Below are positions 34,754 to 46,913 of a stretch of 64,000 bases of DNA, in pieces. The stretch spans positions 1,240,001 to 1,304,000 of the forward strand of contig JAUTDP010000009.1 of NCBI GenBank assembly GCA_033439795.1, written 5' to 3'. Each line of letters begins with the position of its first letter. The first letter of the stretch is position 1. Position numbers and translations under genes: made by a program. Origin of the DNA: Sordaria brevicollis (taxonomy: Eukaryota > Ascomycota > Sordariomycetes > Sordariales > Sordariaceae). Under the pieces are notes generated by a model. It saw only the letters and a list, made by a program, of their open reading frames with translations, had not been told where the DNA came from and did no database searches.

Positions 34754-36557
34754 ATGGGCGATTCCCATACCCAGAGCTCCAGCAATGGCTCCGACCACCG
34801 ACTGAGGCGGAACACCGCGACATCATCCGTTCCCTCTTCCGGAGTCACCAGCAGCAACAGCGCAGCTCTCCCACCCCAGCGGAGGACTGTCAAGCGCGAG
34901 AAGTCTGGCAACCCCAAGAACATGAATGGTCCCCTCTACATGCAGCGCAACGAAAACATCGTTCTTGTTCGTCGCGTCAAGAGGAAGGGCGAGGGCCCAA
35001 TGAAGCAGCTGACGCGCTGGTTCGTTGAAAACCAGATCGGTAGGTGGATATAACCTGTTCAGAGACATTTCTAGTTAAAAGCACAATCACTAACCCTTTC
35101 TGCTTAACCCAGGCTTCGCCTTCAACCTCCTCGCCCTCCTCTTCCTCGCTCATGGATGTATGCCTCGCGCCCGTTCCCATACCGGAAAGTACTTTACGCT
35201 CTCGTACTACAACCCAACGACCGGACAATATGGCCTCGGCAAGGATGACGGCTTTCTCATCTTCTTCTGCATTATCCTGTTTACCGGCCTCCGTGCCGCT
35301 ACGTTGGAATACCTTTTTGCGCCTTATGCAAAGTCTAAGGGTATTTCCAAGAGGAAGGATATCACCAGGTTTAGCGAACAGGCTTGGCTCTTGATTTACT
35401 ACAGCGTCTTCTGGACTCTTGGTCTCGTGCGTATACTCCCCTCTTGCCATGCCATGGCACCTCTCAGTCACAAATCCCGTTGCCGTCCGTCATTGGTTTT
35501 CGGCGCGGCGCTGTGTGGACAAGCAAAAAGAAGACTCGGGACTGACAAACCTATGTGTCTCATAGTACATCTACTGGCAATCACCGCACTTCTTCAACCT
35601 CCGCGAACTCTGGACGAACTGGCCCAACCGCGAGCTCACCGGCATCATGAAGGGATACATGCTTGCCCAGCTTGCCTTCTGGCTTCAGCAGATTTTGGTC
35701 ATCAACATTGAGGAGCGTAGAAAGGATCACTGGCAGATGTTCACCCATCACATCATTACCATCTGCCTCATTTACGCCTCTTACAGATACGGCCATACCC
35801 GCGTGGGCAACCTTATCCTGGTCCTCATGGACGTTGTGGACTTGTTCCTTCCGGTAGGTTTCCCCCCTTCCACTCACCCTTCAAAGCGCATCAAATACTG
35901 ATCCAAGTCTTACTGCAGCTCGCCAAGTGCCTCAAGTACCTCGGCCACTCCACCGCCTGCGACTTCATGTTCGTCGTCTTCATGGTCTCGTGGTTCGTCG
36001 CCCGCCACGTCTTGTACCTGATGGTCTGCTACTCGGTCTACGCCCACACGCCCTCCATCATGCCGTACGGCTGCTTCACCGGCTCGCAGGGTAACCTCTC
36101 GGGCCCCTTTTCCCCGCCCACCGACAAGGGAGTCCTCTATCTGCTCGAGCCGCTCTGGAACCCCGACGGGCTGGTGTGCTATGACGACACGGTCAAGTGG
36201 ACCTTCCTCTCGATGCTGCTCTTCCTGCAGGCCCTGACCATCATGTGGTTCTCGCTCATCATCCGCGTCGCCGTGCGCGTGCTCAAGGGCGAGGGCGCCG
36301 ACGACACCCGTAGCGACGACGAAGGGTGTGAGGATATTGACGCGGAGGACGACGACGATGAGAACGCAGAGTTTGTTTATGAAGAGACTCGTGCGCTGGC
36401 GGAGGAGGTTGGTGTGGATGAGCTTGACCTCAAGAACTGGGCCGAGAGAAGACGCAACAACGCGGGCGGCGTGACGGCCACGGGCGTAAGCTTGCCGGGG
36501 CATAGCGATCGGAAGGAGCTGTTGGGAAGGATTGGGTGTGAGAAGCAGGTTGATTAA
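34754..36557 (+). CDS. lag1: ceramide synthase (Lag1/TLC-domain acyl-CoA sphingoid N-acyltransferase)
   Basis: Exons are 34,754-35,039, 35,113-35,426, 35,566-35,853 and 35,919-36,557, phase-consistent, for 508 residues. A Ser/Asn-rich, basic cytosolic N-terminus (1-95) precedes the first membrane segment (GFAFNLLALLFLAHGC). The TLC domain carries the Lag1 motif: RRKDHWQMFTHHIITICLIY with the catalytic His pair at 261-262, then VLMDVVDLFLP with Asp 289 and 292. Two long hydrophobic helices and an acidic C-terminal tail (DDTRSDDEGCEDIDAEDDDD) follow; an acidic tail is a known regulatory site for casein kinase 2 in yeast. The enzyme condenses sphingoid bases with fatty acyl-CoA in the ER. Filamentous fungi carry two such enzymes (Lag1 and Bar1 types); I favour Lag1 but did not test it. 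Intron 2 uses a GTGCGT donor. Confidence 0.92.
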
Positions 36558-37911
36558 AAATCTTGCTTAGGAGAGTTTACGCCTGGTGCGAATGATGTCT
36601 GATGTTGTTGGTCGGTGTTCCTTAGTCATTCTCATGGGGTATGTAATCCTTCAAGTCCGGGTAGTGTGTGGCATCATGATATTGCCCTACTTCCTTTGAC
36701 GGAGCATACTTGTGGGAGATGAACGGGACACAACCGGCTAAAAGCGAAGCAAAAGATGAAGAAACGATTCCCTTTTTTTGTCTTTTTTTGCTGTTACATA
36801 AACCTAAAAGAACTTAAACGCGCCTACCTAGAAGAGTCTTACTGTTTTGGAACCATAGAAAGGGCTCAGTTGGGGACTTGGGAATTAAGAGAGAGGCATG
36901 GAATGAAATTTTACTGTCATGAAAACATCGATCGGTTCTGTAGTGGCGGAAAGGTGATGACATGGCTTGCATGATCTAATAAGGGACCAAAGGGCGAAAG
37001 GGAAGCGAAAAAGCCGAGTGACTTCACTCTCTTTAGAGCAGAGCTGAGAAGCTTGCGAGATGGCGTTCAGGGTCATGGTGTAACTAGAAACGCTCAACAC
37101 TTACGAATCACCACTGAGGACATGGCCAATGATACATATATGGACTTGGTGTGTATTTTTGGCTATCTGTACTAGGAGCCTTGGGGGCCCGTCTTCGAGA
37201 AGCCATAATGCCTTGAGTGATGCCGTGGTCGGGTTGCCCCAAGACCAACATGCAAGTACACTATCCGCGACTACATCTACCAAACCAAGTAATCCTCCAC
37301 AAAGCCACCTTCGGGCTTGAGTGACCCTAGGCGAAGAACAAAGGTACAACTCTCAGCATAAAGCAAATCCGACATCCGAAGAATCAGAAAAGAATCGAAA
37401 GTTTTCTTACGTACAACATGGATTGATAAATGTTCAAAAACTGAACCAGGGTAAAAGAAGAATATCATAGCCAGCCAACGTAGCCAGCCAGTAACATCCA
37501 ACACCCAAAGAAAGAAAATATGCAGATACCACCATGATACCGGTCCTTTGTCTCCAAATGTTTCCCGTGATGGCCTTTAGGTGGTCTTTGTTTTCTCTTT
37601 GAAACCGAAATGTCATGTCGTCGTAACAATCCAGATGCATGGCGTTTCTACGTTGCCGACGGGGGCAAAAGGTGTTACCATGACTGGACGATGCATGCTG
37701 GTTTGCGCAACTGCCGATGTAGATACAGACCTCCTAGTAGAGGAAAACCGATCATGATTTGCGCGCTCCAGGGGGATGGGAAGTAAATCGAAACAAAGAT
37801 GTCGCTAATGAGGATCTGTGTACATGTGCACACCCTGTTAAAGAGGGGAGCTTTGGCGGGAGTGTCCATCATTTCCTCCCGGCCACGAAGATACGAGTCT
37901 TTATGGTGTGT
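36558..37911. other. convergent 3' region, ceramide synthase / CAP protein genes
   Basis: 1.35 kb with only short, unconvincing open frames. It probably holds the two 3' UTRs and spacer. Confidence 0.5.
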
Positions 37912-39026
37912 TTAGGCAACAACGCGAGCCTGCTGGAGAGGAGGGGCAACGTTCTTGCCGTAGCCACCGCCCATGTTGCCTGTGAAAATTGTTAGTGGCT
38001 GTGCGGTGTGCTTAGAAATGATGAAACTTACCGGCAGGGTAGTAGTTGCAGACAGTGTACCAGACGTCCATTTGGGGGTTCATGGTACCGGCAGGGCAGA
38101 ACTGAGTGTAGCAGCCGAGCTCCTGAGTCTCCTTCCAAACGAGCTGAGAGAAATGACCCCAGCCCTCGAAGTTAGACATGTCCGGGTTCTCCTTGCCGTA
38201 GTCGGAGGCAGGCCAAAGGGGAAGCTCCCCGTTATACCACATGTTAGTTGTGGCCTGAGCACCGGCCTTGACAGAGCCGACATCCTGGACAGTCTGCTTG
38301 TTGGTAGAACCCCACATGGCAATGTTCTGACCATAACCACCACCACCGGGAGACCTAAAGATTGGTCAGTACACTGAAAGCCAAGATTATGGTATGAATA
38401 ACTTACAGGTCGTGCTGGAACTTGCAAGCGGCCGCGGCTTGCTGAGCATACTTGGCATAGGTCTCTCCCCAAGACAGAGCGCCAGCAGAGTGGTTGCTAC
38501 GGTGGATGTTGTGGTGGTAGAGAAGCGTGTCGGCGTAGTTGCTAGAGGCAGGGGCAGCGGGAGCGTCAACCTTGGTAGTAGCGGCAGGCTCCTGCTGAGC
38601 GCTGGTAGTGGCAGGAGGGGGGGCAACGACGACAGGCGCAGTAGTCGGCTCGGGCTCGGGCTGCTTGGTGCTGGAGCTAACCGGAACAAAGATCACGGTA
38701 GACGAGGTGGTCTCCGGAGCAGGGGGCGGGGCAACAACCACAACGCTGCTGGAAGAAGGCTCCGGAGCGGGAGCGGGAGCCTGGCTAGTAGTCGGGACCG
38801 CAGTTGTGGAAGGCTCCTGGGGGCGAGGAGCAGTATACATGGGGCGGCCGGGACCGTGCTGGTGGAAGGCGTTCGCGGTAACGAAAGGAACATCTCCAGC
38901 AGTAACGGTGACAGTAACCCACTCCTCGACGACCTTGGTGGTGATGTGGAGGCGTCTGTCCTGGAGAACAGGGCTGGCCGAGGCCATGAGAGCGCCAGAG
39001 GCGGCGATGATCAGAGAGCTCTTCAT
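37912..39026 (-). CDS. secreted CAP-superfamily (PR-1/SCP) protein
   Basis: Exons are 39026-38407, 38354-38032 and 37979-37912, phase-consistent, for 336 residues. The start at MKSSLIIAASGALMASASP gives a signal peptide of about 19 residues; the longer open frame upstream is leader. Residues about 60-160 form a Pro/Ser/Thr-rich, probably O-glycosylated stalk. The CAP domain follows: HNIHRSNHSAGALSW, GGGGYGQNIAMW, the CAP signature GHFSQLVWKETQELGCYTQ and VCNYYPAGNMGGGYGKNV. The expected sites (two His, Glu) of the central cavity are present. Fungal members such as the yeast Pry proteins bind and export sterols and fatty acids. Conservative reading: a cell-wall or secreted lipid-binding protein. 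The gene has a long C/T-rich leader running to about 40.3 kb. Confidence 0.9.
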
Positions 39027-42000
39027 TTTTGCCGATTTGAAATCGCGTGGAGAGAAGATTGTAAGTCTGTTGTGATATGAGGTTAGACGGGGTTTAAATG
39101 AATTCTGGGAGAAAGTCTGGCGGCCCAGATAGAAAGATGAAGTAAGGATCGTGGTGAAATGAAGGGTAAGGATCGACAGTTGCGATGTTCGCAAAAAGGT
39201 TGAGGAGGATGAAAGTTGAAAACACAACAAGAAATGAAGTCCAGATACAAATGAAGAAACAATTTTTGTTTCCCTTCTGTCCCGCGGGTATCGACCCCAT
39301 GCGAGAACCCTTTACTCGGGGACGGTTCGTCACGCGGAGCCTCCTTTGTTTGCAAGGACAAAGTGGTTGTGCACCATGAGATGAACGAGGGGTGAACCAC
39401 CAAACAAAGAAACAGATGGGTATGATAAGGCTGAACAGTCACGTACCTTTGATTGGAAATGTCGTTGTTCTGTTTGTGTTCTCAAACGGGCGGACCCTGG
39501 AGATGATGGATGGAATATCCGGGGGTTATGTAGTCAGATCCAGCTGGTGGCAGCACTGCTGTTACCGATAATCGATATCCGTCAAGGATGTCGATGGTGA
39601 TCGTGTGCTCGAGTGAGCGTCGGGTGAGACAAGGACTTGGTCGGTTGTCGGAAATCGAACAGCCGGCTGGTTTCTCTTTCTCCGAGAAGGCGACTCAGAA
39701 AGAATACTGTCAGGTCGAGAGAGTGACAATGTCGAGAGACAGCGAGGGTTGCTTGGCAAGTTCTGTCTCGATCGGGGTCCACGAAAGGTCACCACAAGCA
39801 CGAGGTCGAGTGTCGGATCAAGGTGAGGGTGAGATGGAGGTTTCAGAGGACAACGCCGTCGTCCAAAAGAATCCGGAAATGAGTGTGGAAAAGGAATGTA
39901 AGGCAGGCAAATACCAGGCCGGTGGGTTCAAAGGAGTGAACGAAAGTTGGTTGCGTCGTTGACGAGCGTCGTCGAACAAGCTGAGCCTGATGAAGTTCTC
40001 GTGAGAGAGAAAAGAAGAGAAGGCGGGGTGGCGAACAGAAGGTTTAAGAGAATGGAAGGGTAAACGCCCGCCACTGGGGGTGCGCAAAAGAAAAGAGATG
40101 GGATGTGCGGATGTGTGGTGAATGGAAGGAAGGAAGGTGCTCTGGCACAGTGGGAGTCTGGCAGGCAGCGAGGCAGGTGGTAGTGAAGGTAAAGCGGGAA
40201 GAGCTGATGGCCCGGGTGGATCGACTGGTACCACGTCAAACCCCGGCAAGAGGACGGAGCTAACGAACGGGGACCCTGGGTAAAGATGGAAGGAGCGCCG
40301 TCGTGTGTTAGAGTAAAGCGAGGGCTTGGCAGTCACCGCGGTGACCAAATCCCAGCAAGTTGGTCCTGGCCGTTTGACGACTCGAGACCGAGTCGAACCC
40401 CTTTGATCAAACCGCCGCTGGTTTTCCGGATTTCAGGCACGGGATCCAGGGGGTGTACAAGGTACCTTGCGGGGCGTTAATTTGGTCGCAAAATGGGACA
40501 GACGTCACCAGTGATCAGTCTGACAGTGTGGTGTAGACAAGTGACGGCAATGATATGATGATCCACCGAGTGTGATCCTCTTCATCAGCAAGTGGGATAT
40601 GGGAAATGCAAATGTCGGGCATCACAAAAGGCACGTAGTCGCGAGAACCGTCATCCGGCACACACGAGCCGTCGATGATATCGGAAGCCAGGAAGCCCAT
40701 TTAAATGTGGCAACTTGAAGGCCTGGGGCAAAGAGGCTCATATACTACAATACCCGTCTGTTCATCTGACACTGATTGCCCGTCATTTGCCATGGCCGCA
40801 CAAGTAAAGCTTTTAGTGTTGATTGCGTTGGATGCCCATTTTCGTCTGGCATGAGCGCGTGTATCACAGGCAGGATGAATGTTCTAGGCCGTCGTCAGCG
40901 AGAGAAGTAAATGGATGGAAGTGGTAGACAGAGAAACCAACTTGACAAAGGAAGGTCCGAAATTCTCATCCCAGGGTGAATCCCCCAGACATGGACTTTT
41001 CAGATGCAACAAAAGATGCTCACCCAGGGGCGGTAATTGGTTCGTCTTCCCCGAAAATACTAAACGCTCACAGTTCGTCCCATGTGTCTGGGCAAAGGCG
41101 GATAACGCTCCGTCTTTGGCCTGTCCCGTTCGCTTGTGCGCTTTTTCATGAGACGACCTGACCCAGACACTCCAGACTCTCTCCGACCGCCGCGGCCTCC
41201 TCTCTCTGAGCGGACTCGTTCTCGACTCTCGATCTTCCCGTCAGCGTCGGTCTCTCAGGAACACCAGTACGTAACAGGGACGCGGGGTTGGCCCTTGCTG
41301 GCCTGAGGTGGTTCCTGCCTTTTTGCTGCTCCACGAGCCGCCCCTGGGCAGTTGTGGTTGTTCTTGATCCTGGTCGTCGTCATCCAGCCCAGCCAATCAG
41401 CCAATCCGGTACCTGCAGGAAGAACAGGGGCTTTCTGCGGCGTGTCGGAAAGGTGACAGGGGTAAGAGGGGTCTGACAGGGGGCCGATGGGGTCCGGTAA
41501 AAGATGGCGTCAAACACCCGCACAGAAATCAACGCTGAAACGGCGCTAATTTCGATCCGTCCCCACCACTTAAATTTGAACCCTCTCCCTTTTCTTCGAA
41601 TGGGCGACTTTCCTCATTGATTATCTTTCCGCTTGTTGCTGCAGTGACGAGCTTGTTTTCCCAAGGTGCCTTGATTTCCGTGAAACCCACCTTTTCAATA
41701 TACCAAGGCCACCACTATGGCAGATGCGCCGGTCTTGTCTTGGTAAAGTGGTAAAGATTGCGATTGATCAGCAACGGAAAATACCAGGCATCAAAAGCCG
41801 TGTACGTGCGTACCAAGATTTCATAAACAATTTGGAGGCAAGAGCGGAAGGAGCCGTGAGAATGGACGCCTGAAGGAAAGTGGGGCTAAGGGTCCTTCTT
41901 GACTTTCATTGCACCATTGACTTTTTGTGCCTGCCATTTCACGACGAACATCGATCAGTTTCTGGTTGATCTTTATTTTTTTTTTTCCCTCACGCCAGGA

Positions 42001-42536
42001 TATGCGCCGCTCGTCCACATGCCGCATTGCATCGGTCAGTTGCACCATGCAGTCAGCTTTCTAAGATATCCGCACGCTTCTGCTCTCAGAACCTAAATAA
42101 GCCTTAAACATATTCGACAGGCACCAAGACGATCACGGCCATTTATGGGAACTCGGTTTGGCATCGCATTCTGTCTATTTTGAACACGAACAACCTTACA
42201 CTTCAAGCCACGATGATCGCCAATTTGCCTTGGAAACACACTGCAGTCATCAGCACATTTGAGGGAAACTTCCCCGCTTTCCACTTGGACGCACTTGCCC
42301 GTACAGTCTTGGCCAAAGGCGGTTGCGGAGGGTGGCCGTGTGCTCTTACCCTGGGCGCCTCTTTGTTCCTCCAACCCCTCAATCAAACTTTGGCAAGTAC
42401 ATTCCGCTGGGTCTCGATCACCTTCACGAGCTATTGGCCTTTTCGCAACTTAGAGACTGTCGTCGACACCTCATGAAAAAATCTCCGAGATCAACAACAT
42501 CCTCGTATCCCTACCAACTTTTTTTTTCTCCCCCCC

Positions 42537-42944
42537 ATCAGCATCGCAAACCCGCATGATCCGCCATCCTCAAGCTCGTTCGATATCGACGATCCGGAGT
42601 CAGATATGTATGGATCCCGTTCTGTGGACCTTTCCTCCGTTCCCCGTACTGAAAATCTTGTTCGCATTCCCGGTCTCGACCCCCTATCCACCTCATCCAA
42701 GTTGGAGAGAGGAACACTCGGCTCCAGATGCGCTTCTCCTGTTCCTACTTTGGTGTTTCAGATCTCTGCCGCCCTTGAACCGGCTCCGCCAATTGGCTGG
42801 AGACCCGATGAGCTGACGCCCACTCAACCGGGTTATGTCCTTGGCTTCTCGACAAAGCTAAAAGATAAATTCCCAGGACAATGGGCCCTCGTGCCCATGT
42901 CAACTTCATCCTGTCTTGTACACTGTGCATGTCGTGGAATTTGA
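42537..42944 (+). CDS. possible orphan exon or decayed gene
   Basis: The frame from 42,537 reads SIANPHDPPSSSSFDIDDPE and later PPIGWRPDELTPTQPGYVLG to a TGA at 42,942-42,944, with protein-like composition. Just upstream, another frame reads GKYIPLGLDHLHELLAFSQL before a poly-T/poly-C tract (42,520-42,536). The two could be one gene joined by an intron or broken by an indel in the homopolymer. No domain is recognised; the structure is unresolved. Confidence 0.25.
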   Translation: MSIANPHDPPSSSSFDIDDPESDMYGSRSVDLSSVPRTENLVRIPGLDPLSTSSKLERGTLGSRCASPVPTLVFQISAALEPAPPIGWRPDELTPTQPGYVLGFSTKLKDKFPGQWALVPMSTSSCLVHCACRGI

Positions 42945-44931
42945 TCTTCCTTCAGCAAAGCCTAGGAAGTTCCAGAACACAAGAGTCATGCACAGGCCCT
43001 AGACCAAGTGCTTGGGTACCCATGCACAAGTTATAAGTCCTCCGAATCCCTCAAGAAAAAGAAAGAAAAGACGAAGGAAAAATGTTCCCACACATGCAAG
43101 AACGGAGATGAAGGCTTCAAGTGCGAAACTCAAAAATGCATCTCGTATTCCAGATATTTTCGTTGTACTCCACAGCCCTGACACCACCACATGGTCCTTT
43201 CTCAGGACGGGCTGAACGGATGCTCGCAGAATCACGATGACACTCCGCAATGATCTCGGATCAGTCTGGGAGACGGGATCTGGAATGAGAGATTGTATGA
43301 GTTTTTTTCTGGGACACCGAGTCTCCCGTTTCAAGTAAAGAGCAGTTTGGAGTTTGGATTACTGAGTGTACTCGTGATGGCGGACCTCATATTCTGTTCC
43401 ACGGACCCTCAGGTATATTCCAAGGTGAGTACGGTGGTACCACCGGAAAACGATTTTTCGCAAGTTATTGCTTCAGTACTCTGTTCGGAATAAGTGTCGC
43501 GTAAGGTTCACAAGTAAATGAAGAGAGCCCTCAACGGCACTACGCAGAAACTGTTACTACTCGAAAAGCCATTATTCGCCTTGCTTGGCTACTATCATCC
43601 ATAGGAGGACTGCAGTGCTTGGTATTATCCCGATGACACTGCCTTAGCAACTTGCGATCTACCAAGAAGGATATGTGTAAATATGCCAAGCAGAAGTCTG
43701 TCTCCTCCCGAAACACAGTGTCTCTGAACTCTTTCACAATGGGCGAAATTCGCAACTGTTACTTTCACCTGAACTTTCTTGAGCTCATACAAGAAAGCCA
43801 CAATGACAATGCCGAGGCCGCCGCTTACGCTTTCTGTTTCTTGACTGGCAAGATGTCAAGTTATCAAGAGATTACCCCGAATGATTGAGGCTCTTGGCAG
43901 GAGAGATTCGCATCTTCGTCAGGTAGAGGCGAGTTCCACGTGCTCAGACTGTCATGTCAATAAGCGACTGCTCATGGCAGAGTTGACAGCCCAACATAGT
44001 TCGGCAGGACCTGCAAATCTACACCCTACGACGTCCTCACATGGGGCCGCCATGACGGCTACCTGTCTCAAAGCCATCTTTTACCCCGCATGCAAAGACC
44101 TTATTCCATTGATATCAGTAAAACCCAAACAAATAATCATGCATTGAGATGCTTTTGTGTGGGAATTCTGCCAAAAGCCTATTTCAGGCGACCTATAACG
44201 CGCCCTATCGGTATTGCTATATCTGCCCTTCGTTGTGAAGCTCCACATTGTGTTTGCGCCTCTGCTCATCTGTCCCCTAAGCGGCCCTTGGATGTCAAGA
44301 AGGAATACCTTTGTTTAATTATCTCATCTTCAGGTTAAAGGAACAAATTCTCCGAATCTGCGTAAGCTACCTACGGAAATGCCACACGCAGGCAGAGGCT
44401 GTGGCCAACGACCGTAGGTTACCAGGGCGGCTATATTCCAATTGCTTCTTGAAATTGACTACACAAAAGTACCGGAGCTCAGAACAGGAACTGATCATCG
44501 AGGGGTGTCTATGGCAGCATAGAGGAAGAGGAACCAACATCGAAAAGAAAAGGGCAAGGGATACTTGGATTTTACCGCGGATTTCTTTCCGTTTCTAGCT
44601 GTACGCACGCACAAAGGCCGGAAATTGACACTGACACTGACAGTTACAGAAACAGTGACAAGTGACAGGCAGGACAAGGCAAGTCGGGCACAAGATCCCT
44701 TAGTGAAAATTATACAGGGCAATGCTCCGTACTGAATCAACACAGGAATTTGAAGACCTTGGATTGAAAGGGTGTCAAACCAGCACAAGTTTAGGGACAG
44801 ATATCTCGAAAGTTGAAACTCAGACACATACCATTATGTCCTATGCAGTCCCTGACGTCTAGCCCTTCAGCAGCTAGAATGTAAGGACCTAAAAAGTTGA
44901 CAATGCTATACGCAATAGGAATGTATCACAG

Positions 44932-44967
44932 AGTGTCAGTGTCAGTGTCAGTGTCAGTGTCAGTGTC
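44932..44967 (+). repeat. AGTGTC hexanucleotide microsatellite, six units
   Basis: Six perfect AGTGTC units. Reverse-complement units (GACACT) occur nearby on both sides, near 44,627 and 45,018. Confidence 0.85.
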
Positions 44968-45682
44968 CTACCCGACAACCCCGAGACCGCCCTGCAGCAA
45001 CACTGGACACTGGAAACTGGACACTGACACTGACTGATACCTTCAGCTCCGGTCCTGGGCTTTGTTCGAAACAAACCAAAATGGAGGTTTACCTTCTTTC
45101 GTGTTTTGCAAACAAGGCGTGAAAAATCCAGTGGTAGACTAGAAATGACGACCGAGGCGCGCTTCACAAGCTCCTTAGGCTCCATAAACTCCTCAAAAAG
45201 CCAAACGCCGAGAGACTGAAGTGTGGGAAGAGATCAAGTGATCATGTAGAACGCCTTTATCTCCGGGTACAGCCGCGTGTTAAAACATGTGCTCACTACC
45301 GACCTAGGCTGGTTAGGGGCGAGTGAATTCTTTCTCTCTAACACTGGTAAAGGCTTGGCGGAGAGTTGTGGCAGGATCCAGCATTATTTCACCCATATTA
45401 TCTCGGTCTTCTTACCCTTATTTCTCATGTCTTGGTTTTTTAGTTGCTGATATATGTGTAAAACTGAAGATAAACAAAATTGCAGTGGTTGTGTTGCCAA
45501 ATTCGTCTGATGAAATTTTCCTATGCCGAGGGACAACAAACGCGAACAACGTCGCTAATGAGAGAGGACGTAGTGCCGTTTCGTATTTCTGTTTTTCTCC
45601 CATCATTCTCCATCTTTATCTAGTTTCATTTTCCCCTTTTCGGGCCCCGGGGACGGAACGCGCGTCGCGATTCCCCAAGTCG

Positions 45683-45698
45683 CTCTCTCTCTCTCTCT
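45683..45698 (+). repeat. (CT)8 microsatellite
   Basis: A pure CT run, followed 12 bp later by the telobox-like AACCCTAACCT at 45,710-45,720. Confidence 0.8.
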
Positions 45699-46245
45699 TC
45701 TCCGTCTTTAACCCTAACCTACGCCTTGTATTTCCCGATGTCTATTGCTCATCACCGGTGTATGAGTAGTTCTTTCGCTCCTCCCATCCCCTCGTCAAGA
45801 TTGCAGCGTATATGATGTAATGGTATCCTGGCATGTTATTCCCGGACGTTTGTGTTTCCACTTTCTTGGACCCTCGGAAGAGGACGAGAGCATTGGTTGA
45901 TGTCATAATATTACCCTACTCTCAGGTGGACTCAGACCTGGGTGAGACCCGGAGAAAAACCCTGCAGGGAGAGAGGTGAGGTGTAGCCTTATGGCACTAC
46001 AGTACTGTGTCATGACTCACTACGTAGAACAATGGAGTCCAGTACTAGAGGCTTGATTTATTTTGTCTCGAGCTGCGATGGTTGGGCAGGGTATGCCCAA
46101 AGGGTAGTTAGCTGGTGATGACGGATGGTACGTAACCTGCTTACCTACCCCGAGATGTTGCGTCAGACGAAGACAGCAGAATCACCAAAGTTGTCAAAGT
46201 CGGGCAAAGCCGGGTAGAGATGGCACAAAGCAAGAACCACAGTAA

Positions 46246-46270
46246 GGTGAGGTGAGGTAAGGTAAGGTGA
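46246..46270 (+). repeat. GGTRA pentanucleotide repeat, five units
   Basis: GGTGA, GGTGA, GGTAA, GGTAA, GGTGA in direct succession. Confidence 0.8.
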
Positions 46271-46913
46271 GACCACCGCCTTGTCCGAGTGAACTTGAAC
46301 ATGGAAGGGATATGTAAGCAAGGGCTTACCGTGATCACACAGTTGTACACGTAGCCGTAGTACTCGCAGAACGAGTCTCATCGTTGTCTTGTGATCTCGA
46401 AGGTCTGTCATAACGCGTTAGGGGTTAGTGTAGAGGTCATGTGTACTACCGAGCTGTCAGTCTGTGGTTAATCTGTCCTTTGCGCCGGATTGTGTGGTCC
46501 TAGAATCGGCACTGGAGGCGCAACATTCATCAACAGACTCGATGTGATTGCCGATACCGCCGAATGGCATCCATATCCTCAAGCCGATGCTTTCTGTGTC
46601 ATGATGAAGGGTCGATAGATGTTCTACCATGTACTCCCGTTCAACACGCAGCTGCACACCGCGACAAAGCTTTGCTATCCTTAAACGCTTCCTCTGCATT
46701 GTCTATTCTTCGTCCCGTAGTTCTTGGAGGGTATGTGGTTATGACCAGTACCATATCCATCCACTCATCCATTATCACCCATACCGTTGTCCTGGGCATA
46801 TGCACCACCCTTGGCATCCATCCTTGCAGTTCTGTTCTTCCTGCTAAGTCCTGTTGTTCTGCCGGGCTTCCTTCCATTTCTCCTCCAATACTAACCCCCA
46901 TGCTTCTCGCACT

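Larger units (their letters stand above)
39027..46913. other. large gene-poor interval
   Basis: Nearly 8 kb without a gene I would defend. To about 40.3 kb it is the leader/promoter side of the CAP gene (C/T-rich on the minus strand). A coding-like stretch at 42.2-42.9 kb is listed separately. Microsatellites are present at 44,932, 45,683 and 46,246. I see no tRNA or transposon remnant here. Confidence 0.45.
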
